DNA of 14,566 nt, taken from NCBI GenBank assembly GCA_003155465.1, contig PMCR01000304.1:1-14566 (forward strand), written 5' to 3'. Made by a program: the position numbers and the translations under genes. The notes beneath the pieces were generated by a model. The model ran no database searches. It saw nothing but the letters and a program-made list of their open reading frames with translations, and was not told the DNA's origin. Numbering within the stretch: position 1 is the stretch's first letter; each line of letters starts with the position of its first letter. The stretch comes from Myxococcales bacterium (GTDB lineage Bacteria > Myxococcota > Polyangia > Fen-1088). Of this stretch, positions 5,772-12,905 are shown in pieces.

Positions 5772-8012
5772 CTACTTCCCCAGTTTCGCCTGCGCGCGCA
5801 GGATACGGGCGTTGACCCCCTCATCCTGGGGCGCCAGGGTGTGGGCGCGCTGATAGGATGCCAGGGCTCTGTCGTAGCGTAGCAGCTTGAAGTAGGCGTC
5901 ACCCAAGATGACGTGGTAGCGGGGTGCCTTGGGACGGATGGCGACCGCCCGGCGGGCGTAGTCCAACGCATCCGTGTAGCGGGCGCGTTCAAAGGCCACC
6001 TCGGCCAGTCCGGCGACCGCATCCGGATTCGCGGGGTCAGCGCGAACTGCGCGGTCGAATGCGTCCTGGGCGCTATCCAGATTGCCCTGCGCAAGGGCCT
6101 CCCTTCCTTCGTTGGCGGTGCGCGAGGCCCGAACCCGATCGCGTGGGGACTCCTCAGGTATCTCTGCGCCGGCGCCCTTGCGCGCGGGCTTGGCCAAGTC
6201 AGGAGTGTTTTCAACGGACGGTTCGGGTTCTGTGGGAAGTGCGTTCTTCGCCCTCTCCTGCGCCACAACATCCTTGGGATCAAGCTCGGCAACGACTTGA
6301 TAGTAGGACCTGGCGTCGGCGCGTTTGCCGCTGTCCCATTGTTCCTGCGCACGTTTGCGAAAATCATCCGACAAGCGGGCAACCTGGGTTCCTTGCTTGT
6401 CTACCTCCAGCAGCTTCGCCAGATTGGTCCGTGCCGTGGTGTAGTGGCCGCTGACCATCGCGGCGAACAGGTTCGCGGCAGCACTGCGAGCCAGGTCTTC
6501 ATTGGACGGCTTCAGTGCGGCGCCCGAGCTCTCTGCCTTTTCTCCCACTCGGCGGGAATCAGCAGCTTGCGCTGCCCGCGCGCGCAACTCCGTGTCGCCG
6601 GGAAGAAAGCGCAGGGCTTCGCGAAAACGCAGCCCTGCCAGGTCGGAGAGACCCGCTTCTAGGAGGGCATTGCCCAGGCTGCGGAACTGATTGCCATAGA
6701 TGCGGCGCAAGGAAGCGGCGCCTCCAGAGGTCGTGCCCAGCCCAAGCGCCTCCTTCTCCGCCAATTCGATGTTGCGCAGGGCGGATTCTTCGATGGGCTG
6801 GAAGTAGCGTTCGGCCTCAGCCGCAGCGGCGGCCTTGCGCAGAAATGGCGCCACGGTCTCAGCCTCGTCGGTCTTGGTGATCTCCACGAAGACCGGCGTG
6901 TACGCGACGATCTCTTTGGGCCGCCGCAGACCAAAGAAGAAGGCCGCGCCCAATCCCAGAATGGCCACCAGGGCAAACCCCAGGGCCAAACGGCGCAGGC
7001 GGCGCGAGCGCGGAGACGGCATCTTGTCGGCCAGTTTCCTCTGCCAGTCTTCGTCTACGTCGGGCAGTTCCAGGTCGTCCCACTCTGTCTGCACATGCGC
7101 CGCGATCTGCGCATCGCAGAGCATGGCCTCGACCACTGCCATGCTCTGGGGTCGCCCCGCTGGATTCTTCTCCAACATCTGCAGCACCAGCGTCTCCAGC
7201 TCCCCTGGAATCTTTGCCTCGGGCGCGCGCTGTCGGAGGGACTGGGGCTTTTCCGTGATGTGACGGGCAACGGTGGTCATCACATCCTTGTCCCAGAATG
7301 GGCAGACGCCGGTGAGCATCTCGTAGGCCATGGCCCCGAGCGAATAGATGTCGCTCCGGTGGTCGTAGCCCTTGCCACGGATGCGCTCGGGGGCCAGGTA
7401 GTCAGGCGTACCGACCAACTTCTCCTCGGCGGCTCTGCCCTCGGGTGGAGGCTCGGCACTGACCAGGCCGGCGATGCCGAAATCCACAACTTTGACCAGG
7501 TCGCGCCGGCGACCTTTTGCGGCCAGCATGATATTGTCAGGCTTCACGTCCAGGTGAACGATGCCCTTGCCGTGGGCCGCCCCCAGTGCTTTGCACACCT
7601 GGCGCAAGATCGCGATGCTCCGCTCGATCCCGAGCTGCTTGTGCTCGTCCAGCTCGCCGCGCAGGCTCGGCCCATCGATATACTCCATCACGAAGAAGAC
7701 CTGGCCGTCCGGCAACTCACCAAAGTCCGTCACATCACAGATGTTGGGATTGCCGATCTTCGAGGCCGCGCGAGCTTCTTGGCGGAAACGTTCGATAGCC
7801 TCGGGGTCGCGCGCGCTGGCTGCGTGCAACGTCTTGAGCGCGACGCGCTTTTCGAGATCCACGTGCTCAGCCTGATAGACCGCGCCCATGGCGCCCGTGC
7901 CCACGCGCGTCACAATGCGATAGCGCGTGCCGGGGATGATCTCGCCCGGCGGCAGCATGGGTTGCATGCTGCCGGTGGCGTGGCGGCTGCGTTGGGTGGA
8001 CGTTCGTTTCAC
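5772..8012 (-). CDS. Membrane Ser/Thr protein kinase with C-terminal TPRs
   Basis: This is a 746-residue Hanks-type kinase. The catalytic domain spans ~30-295: Gly-loop GTGAMG (38-43), Lys60 in VALK, Glu79, catalytic loop HLDVKPDN (153-160, Asp155, Asn160), DFG 177-179, GTPDYLAPE to 209. The usual HRD Arg is Leu, so it is a non-RD kinase and may not need activation-loop phosphorylation. One transmembrane helix (~341-362) follows an Arg-rich stretch, so the kinase should be cytoplasmic. The C-terminal ~380 residues are helical and presumably periplasmic, with TPR-like units at ~430-600 and clear ones at ~625-745 (NLDSAQDAFDRAVRADPANP, RALASYQRAHTLAPQ). The TPRs probably recruit partners or substrates. 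Start GTG 8012 is the longest sensible choice; ATG 7967 is possible. An inverted repeat lies 29 nt upstream. Partners unknown; neighbouring PEGA and lipoproteins are candidates. Confidence 0.92.
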   Translation of the reverse strand: MKRTSTQRSRHATGSMQPMLPPGEIIPGTRYRIVTRVGTGAMGAVYQAEHVDLEKRVALKTLHAASARDPEAIERFRQEARAASKIGNPNICDVTDFGELPDGQVFFVMEYIDGPSLRGELDEHKQLGIERSIAILRQVCKALGAAHGKGIVHLDVKPDNIMLAAKGRRRDLVKVVDFGIAGLVSAEPPPEGRAAEEKLVGTPDYLAPERIRGKGYDHRSDIYSLGAMAYEMLTGVCPFWDKDVMTTVARHITEKPQSLRQRAPEAKIPGELETLVLQMLEKNPAGRPQSMAVVEAMLCDAQIAAHVQTEWDDLELPDVDEDWQRKLADKMPSPRSRRLRRLALGFALVAILGLGAAFFFGLRRPKEIVAYTPVFVEITKTDEAETVAPFLRKAAAAAEAERYFQPIEESALRNIELAEKEALGLGTTSGGAASLRRIYGNQFRSLGNALLEAGLSDLAGLRFREALRFLPGDTELRARAAQAADSRRVGEKAESSGAALKPSNEDLARSAAANLFAAMVSGHYTTARTNLAKLLEVDKQGTQVARLSDDFRKRAQEQWDSGKRADARSYYQVVAELDPKDVVAQERAKNALPTEPEPSVENTPDLAKPARKGAGAEIPEESPRDRVRASRTANEGREALAQGNLDSAQDAFDRAVRADPANPDAVAGLAEVAFERARYTDALDYARRAVAIRPKAPRYHVILGDAYFKLLRYDRALASYQRAHTLAPQDEGVNARILRAQAKLGK

Positions 8013-8040
8013 GTTGTGTCCCAGTCTTCAAAGCGCCGGG

Positions 8041-8067
8041 CATAGACACCGGCAGCCAGTGTCTATG
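8041..8067. promoter_or_regulatory. Palindrome upstream of the kinase, candidate operator
   Basis: CATAGACAC (8041-8049) and GTGTCTATG (8059-8067) are perfect 9-bp complements separated by 9 nt. The site lies 29-55 bp upstream of the kinase start codon, where a promoter or 5' leader is expected. There is no T-run, so a terminator is unlikely. A dimeric regulator binding here could control the kinase. The symmetry is directly seen, the role is inferred. Confidence 0.5.
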
Positions 8068-8226
8068 TTATCACGCCAGGGCACAAACCAGCGGGAAGCC
8101 GGCGGGAGCCCAGGTTTCACGGATCCTCTGGCACCGTACCTCCGCGCGGCACCGACCTTCCGCGTGCTTGCGAGGAGGCCGCAATGGCGTGCGAAAACTA
8201 GGCAGGGCTATTGCGCGCAGCTCGGC

Positions 8227-8232
8227 TACAAT
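8227..8232 (+). promoter_or_regulatory. Possible -10 element for lipoprotein B
   Basis: TACAAT, within GGCTACAATTG, lies 34 nt before ATG 8266 and would give a start of transcription near 8239, leaving room for the AGGAG at 8251-8255. No good -35 hexamer is visible at 16-18 nt upstream, so the call is tentative. Confidence 0.35.
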
Positions 8233-8265
8233 TGCTCGTCCGTAGCCAACAGGAGTAAAGCCACG

Positions 8266-8700
8266 ATGATGTGCGTACGAACTGCGTTCTTCTGTCTCAT
8301 CTCGTTCGGTGTCCTCGCCAGCACCGGATGCGGCAGCAGCAATTCTGAATTCAAGGACAGCCTGACCTTTGGCACCGGACTCGGCGGAACCGGTTTCGAT
8401 CTGATCAACCCGGGCACGACCTTCTCGGTCGCTGCAGAAGGCACAACGGGGGCGATCTATTTCAAACTGGAAAGCGCAGCAGACATGGCCGGCCGCGCGG
8501 TCCGCCTCTACATCAACGCTGGCACCTATGACACCCACGATTATCCAAGTCCCCAATCCTACGGTCACATCCTGTTGTCATCATTCCGTATCACCGACAC
8601 CGGACCGTTCACGGTGAAAGGCTACTTGGTCGAGCAGGTTGGGCCTGACATCGGCAAGGAAACCTTCATCGCCGGGGCCAACCTCACCATGCAGCCATAG
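8266..8700 (+). CDS. Lipoprotein B: second copy of the duplicated domain
   Basis: This encodes a 144-residue predicted lipoprotein. The signal peptide MMCVRTAFFCLISFGVLAST leads to GC with the putative lipidated Cys at 22; the -3 residue is Ser, slightly atypical. A short linker (~23-31) replaces the Gly-rich linker of lipoprotein A. Residues 32-144 are the same unrecognised domain as in lipoprotein A, with only 7 substitutions in 113 residues (for example V/L, D/G, T/A, N/S, S/P). The start is chosen for the signal peptide and for AGGAG 10 nt upstream; the ATG at 8269 is an alternative. The gene is divergent from the kinase gene, while copy A is coupled to a TPR-PEGA gene, so the two copies are likely expressed under different controls. 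Function unknown. Confidence 0.85.
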   Translation: MMCVRTAFFCLISFGVLASTGCGSSNSEFKDSLTFGTGLGGTGFDLINPGTTFSVAAEGTTGAIYFKLESAADMAGRAVRLYINAGTYDTHDYPSPQSYGHILLSSFRITDTGPFTVKGYLVEQVGPDIGKETFIAGANLTMQP

Positions 8701-8711
8701 CGCAGCCTGTG
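8357..8711 (+). repeat. 355-bp direct repeat, copy B
   Basis: This matches 3648-4002 without gaps, with 13 differences counted by hand. It is in the same orientation, 4.7 kb away. The copies bracket the Asp-rich lipoprotein, the CsgG-like PEGA protein and the kinase. Outside the repeat the sequences are unrelated, and the DNA downstream differs from the eighth base after the shared AGCC. Confidence 0.92.
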
Positions 8712-8773
8712 CGACACCGATCATGATCCGTGGGTAGCGAGCGGGGATTCGATGCGATAGGAATGTCCTTCAT

Positions 8774-10090
8774 ATGAGCCTCTTGGCCTACGTCGAAACC
8801 TATGGGTGCCAGATGAACCTGGCTGACACCGAGATGGTGCTCGGCCTGCTGCAAGGGGCGGGCTACGAGCGGACCCCTGATCCCGCCGCAGCCGATGTGA
8901 TTCTGATCAACACCTGCGCCGTGCGCGAAAAGGCGGTTGAGCGGGTGTGGGGCCGCGCCAGCACGCTGGCCACCTACAAGGCCCAGCGACCGCATGTGGT
9001 GCTGGGCATCACCGGCTGCATGGCAGAGCACCTGCGCGGGCAGGTGCGTGCCCGCGCTCCTTTTGTAGACTTGGTCGTGGGGCCGGACGGCTACCGCCGT
9101 CTTCTGGCGCACATCGAAGAGGCGCGCGCCGGCGCCAAGGTCGATGACACGACCCTCGACCCGCACGAAACCTACCAAGGCCTGGACCCCGCCCGCGACG
9201 CCGCAGGCACGGTCGTCGGCCACATTGCTGTCCAGCGTGGATGCGATCGCTTCTGTTCTTTCTGCGTAGTGCCGTATACGCGCGGGCGTGAGCGCGCCAC
9301 GGCACCTGACGAAGTGCTGCGACAGGCGCGCGGCTTGGTCGCTGCGGGCGGAAAGGAAGTTCGGCTGCTCGGGCAGACGGTGACCTCCTATCAGCACAGA
9401 GACGTCGGCTTCGCGGATCTCCTGCGGGCGTTGGCCGGTATCGACGGCCTCGAGCGGATTCGCTTCATGTCGCCCTATCCGCTGGGGTTTTCCGCGGACG
9501 TGATCGCGGCCATGGCCGGGTCGGCCAAGATCTGCAGACACGTGCACCTTCCCTTGCAGTCGGGCTCCGACACGGTACTGGCGCGCATGCGACGGGGCTA
9601 CGACTTTGCTCAGTACCGCGACCTGGTGCGAGCCTTGCGCGCCGCTTTGCCTGGGGTGGCCATCACCACCGACATCCTGGTCGGTTTCTGCGGCGAGAGC
9701 GAGGAGGAGTTCTCCGACATTTTGCGCGCCCTGCGGGAACTTCGCTTCGACAACGCCTTCACCTTCGCCTATTCCGAACGCCCGGACACCTTGGCCGCCC
9801 GGACCATGACCGACGATATTCCGGCCGACCTCAAGCAGCGGCGATTGGCCCAGGTGATCGATCTGCAAAGGAAGATCACGGGCGAGATCCACGCGGCCCA
9901 GGTCGGACGATACCAGCGGGTTCTGCTGGAGGCGCCCTCGCGCCGCTGCCCCGATGAGTTTCTCGGCCGCACCGATACCTTCCGCTCGGTGATCGTGCCG
10001 GCGGGACCAACCGCCACGCTGGGCGCGCTGGTCGACGTGAGAATCGAGCGCGCCAATCCGGCGACTCTCATTGGGAGCGTTCCGACATGA
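8774..10090 (+). CDS. miaB: tRNA-2-methylthio-N6-dimethylallyladenosine synthase MiaB
   Basis: This radical-SAM methylthiotransferase adds a methylthio group to isopentenyl-adenosine at position 37 of tRNAs that read UNN codons. The 438-residue protein has the normal family layout. The N-terminal UPF0004 domain has the auxiliary-cluster Cys12 (ETYGCQMN), Cys48 (INTCAVRE) and Cys82 (GCMAE). The radical-SAM cluster is CDRFCSFC (157, 161, 164) followed by VVPYTRGRE. Further motifs are LLGQTV, PLQSGSD, MRRGY and TDILVGFCGE. A TRAM domain for tRNA binding closes the protein (~375-435). All six cluster Cys are present. ATG 8774 has TAGGAA about 10 nt upstream. The stop overlaps the next gene (ATGA), so miaB heads a three-gene operon. 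MtaB/RimO paralogues were considered; the CDRFCSFCVVPYTRGRE core and GCQMN start favour MiaB. Confidence 0.95.
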   Translation: MSLLAYVETYGCQMNLADTEMVLGLLQGAGYERTPDPAAADVILINTCAVREKAVERVWGRASTLATYKAQRPHVVLGITGCMAEHLRGQVRARAPFVDLVVGPDGYRRLLAHIEEARAGAKVDDTTLDPHETYQGLDPARDAAGTVVGHIAVQRGCDRFCSFCVVPYTRGRERATAPDEVLRQARGLVAAGGKEVRLLGQTVTSYQHRDVGFADLLRALAGIDGLERIRFMSPYPLGFSADVIAAMAGSAKICRHVHLPLQSGSDTVLARMRRGYDFAQYRDLVRALRAALPGVAITTDILVGFCGESEEEFSDILRALRELRFDNAFTFAYSERPDTLAARTMTDDIPADLKQRRLAQVIDLQRKITGEIHAAQVGRYQRVLLEAPSRRCPDEFLGRTDTFRSVIVPAGPTATLGALVDVRIERANPATLIGSVPT

Positions 10091-10581
10091 GCCAGGCGCG
10101 TGTTGCGGTCAGCTTCGTTTGCGCGGGCAACATCTGCCGTTCCCCCACTGCCGAGGCGGTCATGCGCCACCTGGTACAGGAGGCGGGCCTCGACAGCGCG
10201 ATCGAAATCGACAGCGCAGGCACCGGAGCCTGGCACGTGGGCGAAGCGCGCGACGGGCGCAGCCAGGCCGTGGGACAGCGGCGGGGCATGCCCCTCTCGG
10301 GCCGGGCGCGCCAGTTCCGGCGTTCGGACTTCGCACGCTTCGACTATGTGCTGGCGATCGACCGCGAGAATCTCGCCGACCTGATCCGGCTGGCCCCCGA
10401 CGCCGAGGCGCACGCCAAGGTGCACCTGCTGCGGAGCTTCGATCCGGCCTCGCCGCCCCATTCCGAGGTGCCGGATCCCTACTATGGCAACATCGACGGC
10501 TTCGACGACGTGTTCGACATATGCGAGGCGGCCTGCCGGGGCCTGCTCGAACACTTGCGTAGGACGCACGGGTTTTCGTGA
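10087..10581 (+). CDS. Low-molecular-weight protein tyrosine phosphatase
   Basis: This is a 164-residue cytoplasmic phosphatase of the LMW-PTP family, which works through a phospho-cysteine intermediate. The P-loop is VCAGNICRS, with nucleophile Cys12 and Arg18. The general acid is Asp130 in VPDPYYG. IDSAGTGAWHVGE and YVLAIDRENL are also typical. Length and all catalytic residues are normal. It overlaps miaB by 4 nt and the fructosamine-kinase-family gene by 1 nt. Besides phosphotyrosine, human LMW-PTP-A has been reported to dephosphorylate protein-bound ribulosamine 5-phosphate, and bacterial homologues are often beside fructosamine-kinase relatives. I therefore infer a deglycation role here; a role in tyrosine-phosphorylation control remains possible. 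Confidence 0.93.
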   Translation: MSQARVAVSFVCAGNICRSPTAEAVMRHLVQEAGLDSAIEIDSAGTGAWHVGEARDGRSQAVGQRRGMPLSGRARQFRRSDFARFDYVLAIDRENLADLIRLAPDAEAHAKVHLLRSFDPASPPHSEVPDPYYGNIDGFDDVFDICEAACRGLLEHLRRTHGFS

Positions 10582-11435
10582 TGTCCGGACGGAGACTGGA
10601 GGAGGCAGTGGCGCGCGCCATGGGCAGCGCGGTGCGGTCGTCGCAGCCGGTGTCCGGCGGTGACATCAACAGCGCCCACGAGATGAAGCTGGCGGATGGG
10701 CGGGTGGTGTTCGTCAAGAGCAACTTCGTCGCGGATCCGGCCATGTTCGCGGCCGAGTCGCGCGGCCTGGCCTGGCTGGCACAGGCCCATGCGCTGCGCG
10801 TTCCCGAGGTCCTGGCGGTGGGTGAGACATTTCTCGTGCTCGAATCAATTTCGCCGGCGCGACGCCGGCCCGATTTCGACGAACGGCTGGGCCGCGATCT
10901 GGCAGCCCTGCACCGCTTTGGGGCGCCCGGCTTCGGCCTCGATCGCGACAACTTCATCGGACGCCTGCCCCAGCCCAACGCGCCCGCCCCGCGCTGGCCG
11001 GACTTCTACCGCGCCCGCAGACTGGAACCCCAGCTTCGACAGGCGCGCAACGCCGGTCTGTGCAGTGCGGCTATGGCCCGCGGCTTCGACCGACTCTTCG
11101 CCGTGCTCGACGAACGGGTGGGTCCGGCCGAGCCCCCGGCCCGCCTGCACGGCGATCTATGGGGTGGCAATGTGATCGGGGACGAAACCGGCACGGCCTG
11201 CCTCATCGATCCAGCCGTGTACGGCGGCCACCGCGAGGTCGACCTGGCCATGATGCGCCTCTTCGGTGGCTTCGGACATCACGTATTCGGCGCCTATGAA
11301 GAGGCTTGGCCGCTTGCTCCCGGCTACGAAGAACGCGTGCCTCTCTATCAACTCTACTTCCTCATGGTTCACGTCAACCTGTTCGGCGGGCCGTATGTCG
11401 CGCAGGCTGAACAGACCCTGCGCGCGATAGCGTAG
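10581..11435 (+). CDS. Fructosamine/ribulosamine 3-kinase family protein
   Basis: This 284-residue kinase belongs to the fructosamine kinase family (aminoglycoside-phosphotransferase-like fold). Such enzymes phosphorylate the third carbon of ketosamine sugars bound to protein lysines, which destabilises the adduct and frees the amine. Motifs seen are the loop SGGDINSAHEMKLADGR, Lys46 in VFVKSN, ESRGLAWL (Glu59), catalytic LHGDLWGGN (Asp192, Asn197) and CLIDPAVYGGHREVDLAM (Asp210). Length is typical. ATG 10581 shares one base with the phosphatase TGA (TGATG), so the pair is translationally coupled; a GTG at 10578 would add one residue. Bacterial members studied by others mostly prefer ribulosamines or erythrulosamines to fructosamines, so I do not assign the substrate. 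Confidence 0.9.
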   Translation: MSGRRLEEAVARAMGSAVRSSQPVSGGDINSAHEMKLADGRVVFVKSNFVADPAMFAAESRGLAWLAQAHALRVPEVLAVGETFLVLESISPARRRPDFDERLGRDLAALHRFGAPGFGLDRDNFIGRLPQPNAPAPRWPDFYRARRLEPQLRQARNAGLCSAAMARGFDRLFAVLDERVGPAEPPARLHGDLWGGNVIGDETGTACLIDPAVYGGHREVDLAMMRLFGGFGHHVFGAYEEAWPLAPGYEERVPLYQLYFLMVHVNLFGGPYVAQAEQTLRAIA

Positions 11436-11531
11436 CGCCGCCTCTCGCATCCATCGAAAGCCCAATGCGCCCTGCCCCACGCCCCGCATTCCTCCTGGTT
11501 CAGGCCAACCCGCGCCCACCACTTCAGCGCC

Positions 11532-12905
11532 ATGTCATCCAAGCCGAAACGCGGTAAGAAGAAACTGCGTCGCCACGGCCGTGTAGTCCGCGACGGCTTG
11601 GCCATGGCGATTCGCCAACATCAAGAAGGCCACATTGAAGAGGCCGCGAGACGGTATCGCGCGCTGCTGGCCGCCTCTCCCTACCAGGTCGACGCCCTGC
11701 ACTTTCTTGGTGTGGCCGAACATCAGTTGGGTCGTTCCGAGAAGGCCCTGCAACTGTTGGGACAAGCGCTTGCCCTGATGCCCGACCACGCCGATGCCCT
11801 CAACAACCGGGGCAACGTGCTCAAGCAGCTTCATCGCCTTGACGAGGCAGAAGCGGACTACCGACGCGCGCTGGACTTGCGCCCCCGGGATGCCAACGCA
11901 CTCAACAATCTGGGAACCATCCGGCGCGAACGAGGAGATCTGGAAGCCGCGGTCGCCACGTTTCGTGAGGTGATAGGGCTGAAACCGGATCATGCGGCAG
12001 CGTGGCAGAATCTGGGAAATTCGCTGAGCGGCCTTCACCGCGTGGAAGAAGCCCTGGACGCCCATCGCGAGGCCATGCGTCTCGCACCGCAATCGGCAGA
12101 TTCGTACCGCCACTTGGGTGCGGTGTTGTACACCATCGGCCGCATTGAAGAAGCTGCCGAGGTCTATCGCCAATGGCTCGACCTGTTTCCCAACGACCCT
12201 CGCGCCCGCCATCTCTTCGCGGCTTGCTCAGGAAAGGGTGCACCTCGACGGGCTTCGGACGAGTACGTTCGCGTCGAGTTCGACGGCTATGCTCACATGT
12301 TCGACGCCTCCCTGGCTCGCCTGGACTACCGCGCACCCACACTCGTCGCGGACGCGGTGGCCCAGATGTTTGGCGCTCCGCAGGCGCAACTCGCCGTGCT
12401 GGATGCCGGCTGTGGCACCGGGTTGTGCGGGCCGCTCTTGCGCCCAGCCGCCAGGGTGCTGGTCGGCGTGGACCTGTCCGCGGCCATGGTCGCCTTGGCC
12501 CGCGAACGCGGTGTCTACGACACGCTGATTGTTGAGGAGTTGACCGCGTTCCTGCGTCAGCACGCCCAGACGAGTGATCTGATCGTTTCGGCTGATACTC
12601 TGGTGTACTTCGGCGATCTCGCCCATGTCACGCTGGCCGCCGCGACAGCGCTGCGCCCGGGAGGTGCCCTGATATTCACCGTCGAGCGCGCCGAGCCACT
12701 GGACGCGCCCAGTGGCTATCGCCTCAATCCCCACGGCCGCTACAGTCACACGCGCGACTATCTCTTGCAAATTCTCGGCGAAGCAGGGCTCGGCGATCCA
12801 GCCGTCCAAGAGGTCACCCTGCGCAAAGAAGCGGAAGCATGGGTTGCCGGTTGGCTGGTCAGCGCCAGAGCCGCCGGCCCCCGCGATGTGCCCGCTCGCC
12901 CTTGA
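11532..12905 (+). CDS. TPR protein fused to SAM-dependent methyltransferase
   Basis: This is a 457-residue, probably cytoplasmic, two-part protein. A Lys/Arg-rich start (SSKPKRGKKKLRRHGR) leads into about six TPR units at ~22-235, for example ALNNRGNVLKQLHRLDEAEA and AWQNLGNSLSGLHRVEEALD. A class I methyltransferase fold follows from ~245: motif I VLDAGCGTGLCGPLL (289-303), GVDLSAAMVALA, SADTLVYFGDL, ALRPGGALIFTVE. It resembles the predicted TPR-containing methyltransferases of COG4976; the target is unknown, with the TPRs likely choosing a protein partner. It lies 96 bp after the fructosamine-kinase-family gene, on the same strand, with no clear terminator between, so it may be co-transcribed. 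No good ribosome-binding site precedes ATG 11532. Its last 148 bp overlap the open frame of the convergent glycosidase. Confidence 0.88.
   Translation: MSSKPKRGKKKLRRHGRVVRDGLAMAIRQHQEGHIEEAARRYRALLAASPYQVDALHFLGVAEHQLGRSEKALQLLGQALALMPDHADALNNRGNVLKQLHRLDEAEADYRRALDLRPRDANALNNLGTIRRERGDLEAAVATFREVIGLKPDHAAAWQNLGNSLSGLHRVEEALDAHREAMRLAPQSADSYRHLGAVLYTIGRIEEAAEVYRQWLDLFPNDPRARHLFAACSGKGAPRRASDEYVRVEFDGYAHMFDASLARLDYRAPTLVADAVAQMFGAPQAQLAVLDAGCGTGLCGPLLRPAARVLVGVDLSAAMVALARERGVYDTLIVEELTAFLRQHAQTSDLIVSADTLVYFGDLAHVTLAAATALRPGGALIFTVERAEPLDAPSGYRLNPHGRYSHTRDYLLQILGEAGLGDPAVQEVTLRKEAEAWVAGWLVSARAAGPRDVPARP

Larger units (their letters stand above)
8013..8265. other. Divergent regulatory region, kinase and lipoprotein B
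   Basis: These 253 bases separate the kinase (minus) from lipoprotein B (plus) and must hold both promoters. I see a perfect 9-bp inverted repeat at 8041-8067 on the kinase side, a TACAAT hexamer at 8227-8232 and AGGAG at 8251-8255 on the lipoprotein side. No gene is visible. The plus-strand frame of lipoprotein B is open upstream, but that part is antisense to the kinase gene and lacks coding features. Confidence 0.5.

Noticed and set aside
7095..8045. 316-codon plus-strand frame opposite the kinase domain
   Set aside because: It is antisense to conserved kinase motifs and its translation shows no domain features.
8684..9892. 402-codon minus-strand frame opposite miaB
   Set aside because: miaB has all its cluster cysteines and a full-length fit; the minus frame is a high-GC shadow.
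11535..12212. 225-codon minus-strand frame opposite the TPR-methyltransferase gene
   Set aside because: The plus strand encodes clear TPRs and a methyltransferase motif I; the minus frame has no recognisable features.
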